DNA of 64,000 bases from Peptoniphilus sp. ING2-D1G (GTDB taxonomy: Bacteria > Bacillota > Clostridia > Tissierellales > Peptoniphilaceae), in the NCBI GenBank assembly GCA_000952975.1, contig LM997412.1, forward strand, positions 868,001 through 932,000. The letters run 5' to 3'. Shown here one piece after another: positions 40,316-50,284 of the stretch. Under the pieces are notes generated by a model that ran no database searches, was not told the origin of the DNA, and saw only the letters and a program-made list of their open reading frames with translations. Numbering within the stretch: position 1 is the first letter of the stretch; the number at the start of each line of letters is the position of its first letter. Made by a program: the position numbers and the translations under genes.

Positions 40316-42697
40316 TTATTTCCTAAGTTCGCCCTTCAACTTATCTTCTATATCTTTAATTATATCTTTAACTATTTCATTTATTTCTTCATCAACAAGA
40401 GTTTTTTCCTTGGATCTGAAGGTCATGGAAAAGGCTAAGGATTTTTTTCCATCTTCAATTCCCTTACCTGTGTAGATATCAAAAACTTTATACTTCTCTA
40501 AAATTTCACCTGAATGTTCTTTGACTATTTTTTCTATACTGTATGATTCCACATCTCTATCCAAGACAAAGGCCAAATCTCTCTTTACAGAAGGATATTT
40601 GGGAAGTTCTTTGTAAATATAATTATCTATTGACAAAGGTAGTAATTCGTCAAAGAGGATTTCCGCTACATAAGCTTTTTTCTTCATTTCGAAGTTTTCC
40701 AAAACACTTGGGTGAACTTCTCCGAATATCCCGAAAACTTTACCGTCTACAAGTACTTGTGCAGATCTTCCGGGATGCAAGAACTCTACATCTGCTCTTT
40801 TGAATTCAAGATTGTCGATTCCGACCCTCCAAAATATCTCTCTGATGCTTTCCTTTAAAAAGTAGAAATCTCCTATATCATAAAATCCCATGGTCAGTTT
40901 CTTCTTTTCTTTTGGAAGTTCTCCTTCAACAGGAATAAATGTATTTCCAAATTCAAATCCCGCGACATTCTCATTACCTTTGTGTTCATTTTTAGAAAGG
41001 ACTTCAAGCAAGCTATATATCAAGGTTGTTCGCATTATGCTGAACTCTTCTCCGAGAGGATTCATTATTTCAACTACATTTCTTAAATTGCTGTCCTCAG
41101 GTATATTTAGTTTGTCAAAATTAGACTTTCCTACAAAGGAAAATGTCATGAATTCATTATATCCCATGGAATAAAGAGTATTTTTAATTCTATTTTCAAG
41201 GTTTCGTAGAGGCGATCTTCCTCCGACAGTTATCTTTCCTTCTAATGGTTTAGGATCTATGTTGTGATATCCATAGATTCTGGCTACTTCTTCTATTAAA
41301 TCTTCTTCTATTTCTATATCTGTTCTGAAGGTGGGAACTTTGCAATGAATGACATCTTTCTCCACATCAGTTTTAATTTGCAATCTGTTTAATATGCCTG
41401 CTATCTCCATCGGATCTTTTTCAAATCCGATTAATTTATTGGTCTTCTCTGTTCTTAAATCTATTTTCTTTTCAAAAACTTTATTCCTATAATTGTCTAT
41501 TGAGCCTCCTATTGCAACACCTGCTCCTATTAACTCAACCAATTGAGTCGCCCTGTCTACAGCAGTTTTTGCAACATTTGGATCGATTTCCTTTTCAAAT
41601 CTTGAGGAAGCTTCTGATCTGAGTCCTAACCTTTTAGAGGTCTTTCTTATGTTTTCAGAGTTGAAGTTTGCGCCTTCAAATAAAACCTTTTTTGTGGATT
41701 CTGTAACCTCCGAGTCAAGACCGCCCATTACACCTGCAAGTCCTATGGCTTTTTCAGTATCACTTATGACTATATCATAAGGTTTAAGAATTCTCTCTTC
41801 TGAATCCAAGGTCTTAAGTACTTCGCCTTCGACTGCCATCCTCACGGATATCATTTTAGTTTTTATCATGTCCATGTCATAGGCATGAAGGGGTTGTCCG
41901 TATTCGAGCATTACAAAATTTGTTATATCTACTATGTTGTTTACAGGCCTTACTCCAGCAGCCATCAAATAGTCTTGCATCCAAAGCGGGGATGTCTTTA
42001 TTTCAACATTTTTAACTCCTCTTGCATAAAATCTTGAGCAGTTTTCCGTTTCGATTTCTATTGCCTTGAAATAATCGACTATGTCATCTTCTTCATTTTT
42101 TATTTCAATCTCAGGTTCTACAAGTTTAGTATCAAAAGTAGCGGCCGCTTCTCTGGCCATACCTATGATGCTTAAGCAGTCCGATCTGTTGGGTGTTATT
42201 TCCAGCTCTATGATCTCTTTGTCTAAATCCAATGCGGAAATTGCATCCATGCCTATTTCAGTGTCCTTAGGAAAAATATATATACCATTCCTAAACTCTT
42301 TACTTATTACACTTGTATCAAATCCCAACTCTTGCAAGGAACACATCATTGCCTTGGACTGAACACCTCTGATTTCGCCTGTTTCAATCTCCAACCCACC
42401 ACTTAAAGTCGCTCCTTTAAGGGCAACGGGGACAACTGCTCCCTTAATTACATTGGGCGCTCCTGTAACTATTTGAAGTTTTTCTTTGCCCACATCGACT
42501 TGACACACAACTAATTTATCAGCATTAGGATGTTTTTCTATGCTTTCAATTTTTCCCGTTACTACCTTTGATAATCCTTCGGATCTATCTTCTATTGATT
42601 CGACATGAGAACCGGTGTCGGTGATTTTATCTGCAATTTTTTTAGTATTTTCTTCTATATTAACATAATCTCTTAACCATTTAATAGGTAATAGCAT
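40316..42697 (-). CDS. pheT: Phenylalanyl-tRNA synthetase beta subunit
   Basis: A 793-residue subunit. It starts MLLPIKWLRDYVNIEE. An EMAP/tRNA-binding fold covers about 40-150. The B3/B4 editing region and B5 domain (LEITPNRSDCLS, VDITNFVMLEYGQPLHAYD) precede the catalytic-like core, and a C-terminal ferredoxin-fold anticodon-binding domain ends it (YKELPKYPSVKRDLAF). Works as an alpha2-beta2 tetramer with PheS, whose gene lies 10 bases upstream. Confidence 0.97.
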   Translation of the reverse strand: MLLPIKWLRDYVNIEENTKKIADKITDTGSHVESIEDRSEGLSKVVTGKIESIEKHPNADKLVVCQVDVGKEKLQIVTGAPNVIKGAVVPVALKGATLSGGLEIETGEIRGVQSKAMMCSLQELGFDTSVISKEFRNGIYIFPKDTEIGMDAISALDLDKEIIELEITPNRSDCLSIIGMAREAAATFDTKLVEPEIEIKNEEDDIVDYFKAIEIETENCSRFYARGVKNVEIKTSPLWMQDYLMAAGVRPVNNIVDITNFVMLEYGQPLHAYDMDMIKTKMISVRMAVEGEVLKTLDSEERILKPYDIVISDTEKAIGLAGVMGGLDSEVTESTKKVLFEGANFNSENIRKTSKRLGLRSEASSRFEKEIDPNVAKTAVDRATQLVELIGAGVAIGGSIDNYRNKVFEKKIDLRTEKTNKLIGFEKDPMEIAGILNRLQIKTDVEKDVIHCKVPTFRTDIEIEEDLIEEVARIYGYHNIDPKPLEGKITVGGRSPLRNLENRIKNTLYSMGYNEFMTFSFVGKSNFDKLNIPEDSNLRNVVEIMNPLGEEFSIMRTTLIYSLLEVLSKNEHKGNENVAGFEFGNTFIPVEGELPKEKKKLTMGFYDIGDFYFLKESIREIFWRVGIDNLEFKRADVEFLHPGRSAQVLVDGKVFGIFGEVHPSVLENFEMKKKAYVAEILFDELLPLSIDNYIYKELPKYPSVKRDLAFVLDRDVESYSIEKIVKEHSGEILEKYKVFDIYTGKGIEDGKKSLAFSMTFRSKEKTLVDEEINEIVKDIIKDIEDKLKGELRK

Positions 42698-42707
42698 ATT
42701 GTCCTCC

Positions 42708-43730
42708 TTAAAATTGATTCAAAAATCTGTTGTCGTTGTCGAAAAGCAATCTGATGTCATCCAGTTTGTATTTAACCATTGCTATCCTGTCAATTCCCAT
42801 ACCAAAGGCAAAACCCGAATAAACATCAGGATCTATATCGCAATTTCTAAGCACATTGGGATGTACCATTCCACATCCGAGAAGTTCCATGCTCCAACCC
42901 GTGTTGTTACAAGCGCTACATCCTTTTCCACCACACACTGTACAGGTAACATCTACTTCTGCGCTGGGTTCTGTAAAGGGAAAATAGTGAGGTCTAAATC
43001 TCGTCTTCATGTTTTCTCCAAAAAAGCTTTTTACAAAATAATTTAGATATTCAAATAAATTTGCCATGGATATATTTTTATCCACTACCAGACCTTCCAG
43101 TTGATGAAACATTGGAGAGTGAGTAGCATCTACTTCATCAAATCTGAAAACTCTTCCTGAACATACCATTCTTATAGGAGCTCCATGTTCCTTCATCGCT
43201 CTTATTTGCACCGGAGATGTTTGAGTTCTCAGCAGAATTTTTTCATCTATGTAAAAGGTGTCACTTAAATCTCGTGAAGGATGATCTTTCGGTGCATTTA
43301 ACAGATCGAAGTTATTTTCTACCGACTCAACTTCAGGTCCGTCATATACCATAAATCCCATATCAATAAATAAATCCTCAAGTTCTTCAATGGTTTTTAC
43401 CAAGGGATGTTTGTGACCTATTAACATTTCTTCCTTATCAAGAGTTATATCTATTCTTTCATCTTTTAATTTTTCATTTAGCAGTTCTTGATTTAATTTT
43501 GTTGATTGAGCTTTTATGTCCCTCTCAATTTCAGTTCTTACTTCATTTGCAAAAGCTCCTATTACAGGTCTTTCTTCTTTGGAGAGTTTTCCCATTTCAC
43601 GCAATATAAGAGTCAGTTCTCCTTTTTTGCCTAAATAATTAACTCTTATGCTTTCTATATCTCCTAAATTTTTGGCATTATTTAAATCATTTATCGCTCT
43701 TTTTTTAATATCTAATAATTTGTCTTTCAT
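42708..43730 (-). CDS. pheS: Phenylalanyl-tRNA synthetase alpha subunit
   Basis: A 340-residue class II catalytic subunit. The ATG at 43728-43730 (MKDKLLDIK) is chosen because GGAGGG lies just before it; upstream in-frame codons would precede the promoter's likely start site. N-terminal coiled coil, then GHKHPLVKTIEELEDLF, class II motif 2 in PIRMVCSGRVFRFDEVDATHSPMFHQLEG, a zinc-like CTVCGGKGCSACNNTGW block, and GFAFGMGIDRIAM (motif 3). Confidence 0.97.
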   Translation of the reverse strand: MKDKLLDIKKRAINDLNNAKNLGDIESIRVNYLGKKGELTLILREMGKLSKEERPVIGAFANEVRTEIERDIKAQSTKLNQELLNEKLKDERIDITLDKEEMLIGHKHPLVKTIEELEDLFIDMGFMVYDGPEVESVENNFDLLNAPKDHPSRDLSDTFYIDEKILLRTQTSPVQIRAMKEHGAPIRMVCSGRVFRFDEVDATHSPMFHQLEGLVVDKNISMANLFEYLNYFVKSFFGENMKTRFRPHYFPFTEPSAEVDVTCTVCGGKGCSACNNTGWSMELLGCGMVHPNVLRNCDIDPDVYSGFAFGMGIDRIAMVKYKLDDIRLLFDNDNRFLNQF

Positions 43731-43761
43731 CTTTCCCTCCAATTGAGATTCATATAAATAA

Positions 43762-43790
43762 ATTATAGCACTCAAATGTCACAATATCAA
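43762..43790 (-). promoter_or_regulatory. Promoter of pheST
   Basis: TTGATA (43785-43790) and TATAAT (43762-43767) on the minus strand, 17-base spacer. The leader to the pheS start would be only about 25 bases, leaving no room for a T-box. Confidence 0.7.
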
Positions 43791-43809
43791 TGTTTGAGCA
43801 TTATGTAAA

Positions 43810-43847
43810 AAAGACCTCCTAAGCTCTTAAGAGCTTAGGAGGTCTTT
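43810..43847 (-). terminator. Terminator of the arc operon
   Basis: AAAGACCTCCTAAGCTC pairs perfectly with GAGCTTAGGAGGTCTTT (17 bp, 4-base loop), followed on the minus strand by TTTT. A very stable hairpin separating the YfcC-type transporter gene from pheST. Confidence 0.9.
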
Positions 43848-43876
43848 AAACTTTAATCTTTATTTAAAACAATCTA

Positions 43877-45325
43877 TCAAGCGAATATAAGCATTGCCGC
43901 ACTTAATATAATTATGTTGGCAATTGCTATTACCACCATCGGCTTTGTAACGAATTTTACCCAAGTTGAATAATTTACTCTTGCCATTTGCAAACCGCCC
44001 ATTACAACTCCTGATGTAGGTGTAATTAGGTTTATAAGACCACAGCCTGCACTGAATATCATAATCATTACTTCAGGGCTCATTCCTATGGCATTGGCTA
44101 ATCCACCCATTACCGGAATGGATACGAAGGCAAGACCCGATGTTGAAGGTATCAGGAAAGATAAGAATAAGTACAATAAGTATGATCCGATTGTAAACAC
44201 TATAGGACTTGTTCCCATCAAAGCCTTTGATGCTCTATCAAGAATCAACGCGTCGATGTGAGTGCTTTGCATCAATACTGATACCGCTCTTGATACTACT
44301 ATTATTAAAACAACTGAAAGTATATCCGCAGCTCCGGCTACGAAGCTGTCAACTATTTCATTTTCCTTCATTCCCGCTATGAGAGCAATTATTACTCCCA
44401 TTACAAAGAACCACATAGCTATTTCTCCAAAATACCAATCTCCATAATCAGCACCTGTCAAAAACGCTGTTCTTTCTGAGAAAATTGTCACTCCTAAATC
44501 AACCCAAGGAATAAGTGAGCCAATCATGACGATGAATGTTATAGCGAATACGATTAATACTGATTTATGTTTTGCTGTAAATTCGCTTGCTTCTCCGTCT
44601 GCTAATTCAAAATGTTTCATTTCTTCTTGTTCTTGAAGAGAAAGTATAGTTGAACCCTTGTCCTTTTGAACTTTTTTTGCATAATTTACAACAAAGAATA
44701 TACAAATAGCCACTGTTGATAACCAAAGAATAACACCAAGGGGTAAAATTATACTTTGATTGGCTTCAATGCCTATAGATCCTAAAGCATCTATAGCTAC
44801 CCCTATTGCAAAGGGGTTAACTGTTGAACCGAGAACTCCGGCTCCGGCTCCTAAACAGATGGTAGCTACAGCTACAACTGAGTCAAACCCTGCGGCTATC
44901 ATCGCCGTTGTTACAACTCCATAAAAAGCAACTGTTTCTTCCGCCATTCCGTAAGTTGTTCCACCTAAGGAGAACAATAGCATCAAAGTTATGATTAATC
45001 CTATTTCTTTACCTTTGCTGTTTTTTACCAATCTGTGAATTCCTGCTTCAAGAGCTCCTGTATCTGTAACTATACCTAAAAATCCACCAAGTACCAATAC
45101 AAATATGGAAATGTCTATTGCATCAACAAATCCATAGTACGGCGACATGAATAAATCTGAAAATTGTGCTCTGGTTACTTCTGAAACAGGTTCTTCAGCT
45201 CCCTTTGGCAATACAGGATCAAATGTCATACCATTAAAGAAAAATGAAATCACAAATATTGCAATTAAAATTATAAAAAGAATACTAAATGCTGATATAG
45301 ATCTTTTTTCTTTTTTCTTTTCCAT
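43877..45325 (-). CDS. YfcC-family membrane transporter, probable arginine/ornithine exchanger
   Basis: A 482-residue protein of the DcuC/ArcD-like YfcC family with about 12 hydrophobic segments. The ATG at 45323-45325 is chosen for its AGAGGTG site. Family blocks include FVLVLGGFLGIVTDTGALEAGI, SLGGTTYGMAEETVAFY, FLIPSTSGLAFVSIPVMGGLA and GLINLITPTSGVVMGGL. Homologues often sit with arginine deiminase genes. Here it is the last gene of arcA-arcB-arcC, so exchange of arginine for ornithine is the natural inference; YfcC relatives with other substrates exist. Confidence 0.85.
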   Translation of the reverse strand: MEKKKEKRSISAFSILFIILIAIFVISFFFNGMTFDPVLPKGAEEPVSEVTRAQFSDLFMSPYYGFVDAIDISIFVLVLGGFLGIVTDTGALEAGIHRLVKNSKGKEIGLIITLMLLFSLGGTTYGMAEETVAFYGVVTTAMIAAGFDSVVAVATICLGAGAGVLGSTVNPFAIGVAIDALGSIGIEANQSIILPLGVILWLSTVAICIFFVVNYAKKVQKDKGSTILSLQEQEEMKHFELADGEASEFTAKHKSVLIVFAITFIVMIGSLIPWVDLGVTIFSERTAFLTGADYGDWYFGEIAMWFFVMGVIIALIAGMKENEIVDSFVAGAADILSVVLIIVVSRAVSVLMQSTHIDALILDRASKALMGTSPIVFTIGSYLLYLFLSFLIPSTSGLAFVSIPVMGGLANAIGMSPEVMIMIFSAGCGLINLITPTSGVVMGGLQMARVNYSTWVKFVTKPMVVIAIANIIILSAAMLIFA

Positions 45326-45339
45326 TACATACACCTCTT

Positions 45340-46278
45340 TTATTTAGTGATGACTGTGCCTGTTTCTCCTGTGGCTGCATCCTTTGCCCTTTCAAGAGAA
45401 GTTATTATTGCAACAGCATCTTTTTTACTATTTTTTACAAAATTTTTGCAAGCCTCAACCTTTGGAAGCATTGAACCTTTAGCAAATTGACCTTCTTCTA
45501 TATATTTATCAACTTCAGCTAATGTCATTGAATCTAAATTCTTTTGATTTTCAGTATTGAAATTGATGGCTACTTTTTCAACTGCAGTCAGAATTATAAG
45601 CATATCTGCATCTAAATCCATTGCCAGCTTTGCACTTGAAGAATCCTTGTCTATTACCGCCGGTATTCCTTCAAAGCCTTTTTCAGTTTCGATTACAGGT
45701 ATTCCACCGCCACCTACAGTTATTACCACGTTGCCATTTTCAACTATTGATTTAACTACTTCTGACTCGACTATTTTCATAGGTTTCGGAGAGGCTACCA
45801 CTCTTCTGTATCCTCTTCCGGAGTCCTCAACGAAGGTGTATCCCTTTTCTTCGGAAATTTTTTCAGATTCTTCCTTACCATAAAATGATCCTATGGGTTT
45901 AGTCGGATTTTTAAAAGCTTGATCATCTTTATCAACAACCACTTGGGTGACCACTGTCACGCATGTCTTATCGACATTTTGTCTTCTAAGCTCATTGCCT
46001 ATAGCCTGTTGTAGATGATAACCAATATATCCTTGGCTCATTGCTCCACATTCAGGAAAAGGCATGCCGGGAGTACCCGCACCACTTTGTGATGCGTACT
46101 CCATGGCCAAATTAATCATACCGACTTGAGGACCATTTCCATGACCGATCATTACTTCATGTCCTTCTTTTATCAGCTCTACTATCGGTTTAGCTGTTTC
46201 TTTTACAAGTTTAAGTTGCTCTTCAGGAGTGTCTCCTAAAGCGTTACCTCCCAGAGCTATAACAATCCTTTTTGTCAT
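45340..46278 (-). CDS. arcC: Carbamate kinase
   Basis: A 312-residue cytosolic enzyme that converts carbamoyl phosphate plus ADP to ATP, CO2 and ammonia, the energy-yielding step of the arginine deiminase route. IVIALGGNALG, VMIGHGNGPQVG, VVASPKPMKIVE, NVVITVGGGGIPV and VIDKDSSSAKLA are characteristic. It lies 17 bases after arcB. Confidence 0.96.
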   Translation of the reverse strand: MTKRIVIALGGNALGDTPEEQLKLVKETAKPIVELIKEGHEVMIGHGNGPQVGMINLAMEYASQSGAGTPGMPFPECGAMSQGYIGYHLQQAIGNELRRQNVDKTCVTVVTQVVVDKDDQAFKNPTKPIGSFYGKEESEKISEEKGYTFVEDSGRGYRRVVASPKPMKIVESEVVKSIVENGNVVITVGGGGIPVIETEKGFEGIPAVIDKDSSSAKLAMDLDADMLIILTAVEKVAINFNTENQKNLDSMTLAEVDKYIEEGQFAKGSMLPKVEACKNFVKNSKKDAVAIITSLERAKDAATGETGTVITK

Positions 46279-46295
46279 AGATTACCTCGAAAATT

Positions 46296-47288
46296 TTACT
46301 TTAATGTTGCATACATTACAGCTTTTATAGTATGCATACGGTTTTCAGCTTCATCAAATACCTTTGATTGCTTTGATTCAAATACGTCATCGGCAACTTC
46401 CATTTCAGAAACTCCGAATTTTTCAGCAATATTTTTGCCTATTGTAGTATTTGTATCGTGGAAAGAAGGAAGACAATGCAAGAAAATAGCTTCTTCATCT
46501 GCCATTGCCATTACCTCTTTAGTAACTCTATAAGGTTCAAGAAGTTTTATTCTTTCTTCCCACACTTCATCAGGTTCTCCCATTGATACCCAGATGTCGG
46601 TATAAACTGCATGAGCTCCTTTTGCGCCTTCTTCTACATCATCGGTAAGAGTAATTGTGCATCCATTTTCCTTTGCAATTTCTCTGCAAGTTTTTACAAG
46701 TTCTTCTTCCGGCATAAGCTCTTTAGGTCCACATGCTGTGAAATTAATTCCAAGCTTAGCACTCATTACCATCAAGGAATTTCCGGTATTATTTCTGGCA
46801 TCTCCCATGTATGTTAGATTTAAACCCTTTAGTCTTCCGAAGTTTTCTTCTATTGTCAAAGCATCCGCCAACATTTGTGTCGGGTGGAAAGAATCTGTAA
46901 GACCATTCCAAACAGGTACTCCTGCCTTTGCCGCCATTTCTTCAACAAGTTCTTGAGAAAATCCTCTGTATTCAATACCGTCATAAAATCGTCCCAATAC
47001 TCTGGCAGTGTCTTCTATTGATTCCTTAGCACCCATTTGTGAAGTTCCCGGTTCAAGATATGTTACGTTCATTCCTAAATCATATCCTCCAACTTCAAAA
47101 GAGCAACGAGTTCTTGTTGATGTTTTTTCAAATAATAAAACTATGTTTTTTCCTTCTAAATATTTATGTGGTGTTCTTGTAAGCTTTAATTTTTTAAATT
47201 CTTTTGCAAGATCAAGCAAATATCTGATTTCTTCACTTGAAAAATCCAATAGTTTTAAAAAGCTTCTTCCTTGTAAATTAATTGGCAT
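46296..47288 (-). CDS. arcB: Ornithine carbamoyltransferase, catabolic
   Basis: A 330-residue cytosolic enzyme that splits citrulline with phosphate to ornithine and carbamoyl phosphate. Carbamoyl-phosphate motif [23 protein letters not shown], ornithine motif [15 protein letters not shown] region and HCLPSFHD near the C terminus are all present. The catabolic role is taken from its place between arcA and arcC. Confidence 0.96.
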   Translation of the reverse strand: MPINLQGRSFLKLLDFSSEEIRYLLDLAKEFKKLKLTRTPHKYLEGKNIVLLFEKTSTRTRCSFEVGGYDLGMNVTYLEPGTSQMGAKESIEDTARVLGRFYDGIEYRGFSQELVEEMAAKAGVPVWNGLTDSFHPTQMLADALTIEENFGRLKGLNLTYMGDARNNTGNSLMVMSAKLGINFTACGPKELMPEEELVKTCREIAKENGCTITLTDDVEEGAKGAHAVYTDIWVSMGEPDEVWEERIKLLEPYRVTKEVMAMADEEAIFLHCLPSFHDTNTTIGKNIAEKFGVSEMEVADDVFESKQSKVFDEAENRMHTIKAVMYATLK

Positions 47289-47309
47289 TTCTTTTGTCCT
47301 CCCAAAAAA

Positions 47310-48530
47310 TTAATCTTCTCTTACTAACGGCATGCTCATACATCTTGGGCCGCCTCTTCCTCTTACGAGTTCCGCACCCGGCATTTCAAGAACAATTAGA
47401 CCTTTGTCCTTTAAAATTTTATTGGTTACGGTGTTTCTTTCGTACACGACAATTGTTCCCGGCTTAATGCAAAGAGTATTTGAACCGTCATTCCATTGTT
47501 CTCTTGCTGCAACGATTTCGTCTCCACCGCCACAAAGAATCAATTCAATATCTTCGTCAAGATATTTTTCAAGAACATGTTCAAGAGTATCTTCCATTTC
47601 TACTATATTTACTTCATCTTCATCATCTGATCTTGTTATTTCAAAAACTCTAAGTGTTCCTAAAATTCCGGGATGAACCGTGAATTTATCATAGTCTATT
47701 TGAGTAAATACAGTATCTAAATGCATAAACGCTCTTGATACAGGTATGTCAAAGGCTAAAATTGTTTCAATTTCAGAATTTGAATGGTAGAAAATGTTCT
47801 TTGCAAGTTCAGTTATAGCATCAGGTTCTGTTCTTTGAGAAATACCTATTGCAAGTACTTTATCATTGATATTTAATACGTCTCCACCTTCAATGTGATC
47901 CGGATTTTTTCTGTCGTATAAAAATTCTACCTTATCTTTGTAATCTTTATGGTTCTTAAAAATATAATCCGCGTAAATAGTTTCTCTGTTTCTTGTCTTG
48001 GAATACATTCTGTTCATTATTACGCCGTTACCTACTGAAGCAAAGGGATCCCGCGTAAAATACAGATTTGGCATCGGATCTAAAACCATTACTGATGAAC
48101 CGCTTACTAAGTCGACTAAAGAGTTCTTTTGGTCAACATCCAACTCTTTTAAGTTAACTCCCTCCATCGTCTTTAAGACAAATTCTTTGTTATCTTCAAT
48201 TGCATTTAGATAATCAAATAGAATTCTCTTGTATTTCTTAGTACTGATTCCACCCTCTTCAATGAATTGTTTTAAGAATTTTTCTCTTAATCCTTCATTT
48301 TGTTCTAAAGTTTCAGCCATTAAATCTTCAAGATATACAACTTCCACTCCGTTTTCTCTTAAAATTTCCGCAAAATTATCATGTTCTTTTTGTGCTTCTT
48401 CTAAAAATGGAATGTCATCAAATAATAACTCTTCCAAAGTATCGGGAGTTAAATTCAGCAACTCCTTTCCAGGTTTGTGAAGTAAAACTTTTTTTAAAGG
48501 CTTTATTTCACTTTTTACATTAATAACCAT
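47310..48530 (-). CDS. arcA: Arginine deiminase
   Basis: A 406-residue guanidine-modifying enzyme that hydrolyses arginine to citrulline and ammonia. FTRDPFASVGNGVIMNRM, HIEGGDVL, FMHLDTVFTQID (catalytic His) and the C-terminal RGRGGPRCMSMPL with the nucleophilic Cys are intact. First gene of the arc operon, with a GGAG site. Likely controlled by the AraC-type regulator encoded just upstream and by arginine supply (inference). Confidence 0.97.
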   Translation of the reverse strand: MVINVKSEIKPLKKVLLHKPGKELLNLTPDTLEELLFDDIPFLEEAQKEHDNFAEILRENGVEVVYLEDLMAETLEQNEGLREKFLKQFIEEGGISTKKYKRILFDYLNAIEDNKEFVLKTMEGVNLKELDVDQKNSLVDLVSGSSVMVLDPMPNLYFTRDPFASVGNGVIMNRMYSKTRNRETIYADYIFKNHKDYKDKVEFLYDRKNPDHIEGGDVLNINDKVLAIGISQRTEPDAITELAKNIFYHSNSEIETILAFDIPVSRAFMHLDTVFTQIDYDKFTVHPGILGTLRVFEITRSDDEDEVNIVEMEDTLEHVLEKYLDEDIELILCGGGDEIVAAREQWNDGSNTLCIKPGTIVVYERNTVTNKILKDKGLIVLEMPGAELVRGRGGPRCMSMPLVRED

Positions 48531-48649
48531 AAAACCATTCTCCTTTTATATATTTAAAGTATAAATACTTTATAACTATATGATAACCTTATCACGATTT
48601 GTTTCATGAAAAAAAGCTTTCAAAGGATTGTAAAAACAGACCTATTTTC

Positions 48650-49900
48650 TTATTCTGCTTGAATTTCTACATCCTTTCTGAATTTAGAAGGTGACATGGA
48701 TTTAAATTTAACAAAGTTGTTGTAGAAGGTCTTCGAATTGTTGTAACCTACAGAAATAGCTATGTCAAGAATTCTATAATCCGTTGTTTTTAGGAGTTCG
48801 CAGGCATAATTTACCCTCAAAAAATTCAAAAAATCTTCAAAATTTTTTTCGACGGTAAATATAAGCTTTCTATTTAATTCTTTAACGGAAATGTTGAATT
48901 TTTTAGCTACATCGTTTTCCTTGATATCTTGCATATATGCACTATTTAAATATTTAACGATATCGTAGGCGTTGTTCTTCTCCTCCATGCTGAACATATT
49001 CACGATATTTTTGTTTTCTTTTCTGAATTGATTAGGTGTTAATCCTGTGTTTTTTACAAAGAATTTAGATAGATGAGATGCATCGTTAAAGCCAACTAAT
49101 TCAGCGATTAAACTCAATGGGAATTCTGAATTTGAAAGCAAATTCATAGCCTTTACAATCCTCATTTCATCTATTAATTTATGAAAACTGTATCCGGTCA
49201 TTTTTTTACAATATTTTGATAAAGAAGATTCGGACATATAAAAGAAAGAAGACACTGATTTAAGAGTTTGTTTTTCACTTAAATGAGAATACAAATAGGT
49301 AAAAATGTTTATTTTTTTATCGGAAATTTCATCCTTTTGCTCAATTGGAGCCATCTCTCTACTTCTTCTTATTCTTATATAAAGTATTAAGAGTTCCGTT
49401 ATTTTATTGATTAAATATGCATCCAAAAGAACTTTTTCATCTACAACTTCAAGGGTTGATTCAACTCCAACTTCAGACCGTATTTCATTTGCGACAGATA
49501 AAAATTTTTTTGCCTCTTCATCATTGCAATATATTATCGGAGAATTTGAAATTTCTGTAAATATATCCAATTCCCCTTCTATGTTTGAGTAAATATTCTT
49601 TAAATTTTGATTTAAAATATTAAAATTATATACGATCTTTATCAATTGCATAGATTCTTCGACTTTGATCATTTCCGTGACTTCCCAAGGAACTATGGCA
49701 ACGCAACAATTTGGCTTGATTTCATAATCAACTCCGTTTATTTTAATAACGCCCCGTCCCTTTGTGAAAAATAAAAATCTTGACTCTTTATGCATCAATG
49801 AATTTGTAGGAGCTTCTATTTGTTCTATATCATATGAAAATAATTTCTTTTTATCATAGTTTGAACAGTATTGTGACTGTAATTCAAAAACATTTGTCAT
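48650..49900 (-). CDS. AraC-family regulator with two tandem HTH domains
   Basis: A 416-residue transcription factor. Residues 1-175 look like a cupin/AraC-binding sensor (RFLFFTKGRGVIKINGVDYEI, CVAIVPWEV). A first AraC DNA-binding domain is at about 205-300 (LKSVSSFFYMSESSLSKYCKKMTG, LIAELVGFNDASHLSKFFVKNTGLTPNQFRKE). A second is at about 312-413 (ENDVAKKFNISVKELNRKL, DIAISVGYNNSKTFYNNFVKFKSMSPSKFRKD). Having two full domains is unusual; the standard is one. It has a GGAGGG site. It lies 119 bases upstream of arcA on the same strand, so control of the arc operon is a plausible inference. Confidence 0.85.
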   Translation of the reverse strand: MTNVFELQSQYCSNYDKKKLFSYDIEQIEAPTNSLMHKESRFLFFTKGRGVIKINGVDYEIKPNCCVAIVPWEVTEMIKVEESMQLIKIVYNFNILNQNLKNIYSNIEGELDIFTEISNSPIIYCNDEEAKKFLSVANEIRSEVGVESTLEVVDEKVLLDAYLINKITELLILYIRIRRSREMAPIEQKDEISDKKINIFTYLYSHLSEKQTLKSVSSFFYMSESSLSKYCKKMTGYSFHKLIDEMRIVKAMNLLSNSEFPLSLIAELVGFNDASHLSKFFVKNTGLTPNQFRKENKNIVNMFSMEEKNNAYDIVKYLNSAYMQDIKENDVAKKFNISVKELNRKLIFTVEKNFEDFLNFLRVNYACELLKTTDYRILDIAISVGYNNSKTFYNNFVKFKSMSPSKFRKDVEIQAE

Positions 49901-50284
49901 AATATTCCCTCCTATCTGTATTTTATCATAAACTCATGAGCCATTGACACTCTTTTACTCTATTTTCATCAAACAATTACAAATAAAATTTCAATACCTG
50001 CTTCACGATTCTTTTTTCCCGTTTTATATTTACATCAGTATTTATAAATTTTTAAGCATATTGATTAAAAAACACTAAAAAGCAGACCATAGGTCTGCTT
50101 AAAATAATCATTATTTTTTAATCTTCTTTGCAAAAATTTCAATTTCTCCATTAAATAAAAATAAACCTTGCAATTAACAGTGTATCTTTTCTTTTATTGA
50201 CAAAAAACAGAGATATAATTTTTAACAATTTTTGCTTTTTCTTTAAGGCGCAACTCTTGTACTTCTTTTCTTGTACTATTGTGC
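49901..50284. other. Gene-free stretch between the MFS gene and the AraC-type regulator gene
   Basis: AT-rich, no supported gene. It holds the leader of the AraC-type gene with a CTCATGAG palindrome at 49933-49940, and a hairpin at 50080-50100. Bases 50101-50284 are the 3' untranslated side of the MFS gene. Confidence 0.6.
50080..50100 (-). terminator. Terminator downstream of the MFS gene
   Basis: AAGCAGACC-ATA-GGTCTGCTT, followed on the minus strand by TTTT. It is about 185 bases after the MFS stop codon. Confidence 0.65.
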
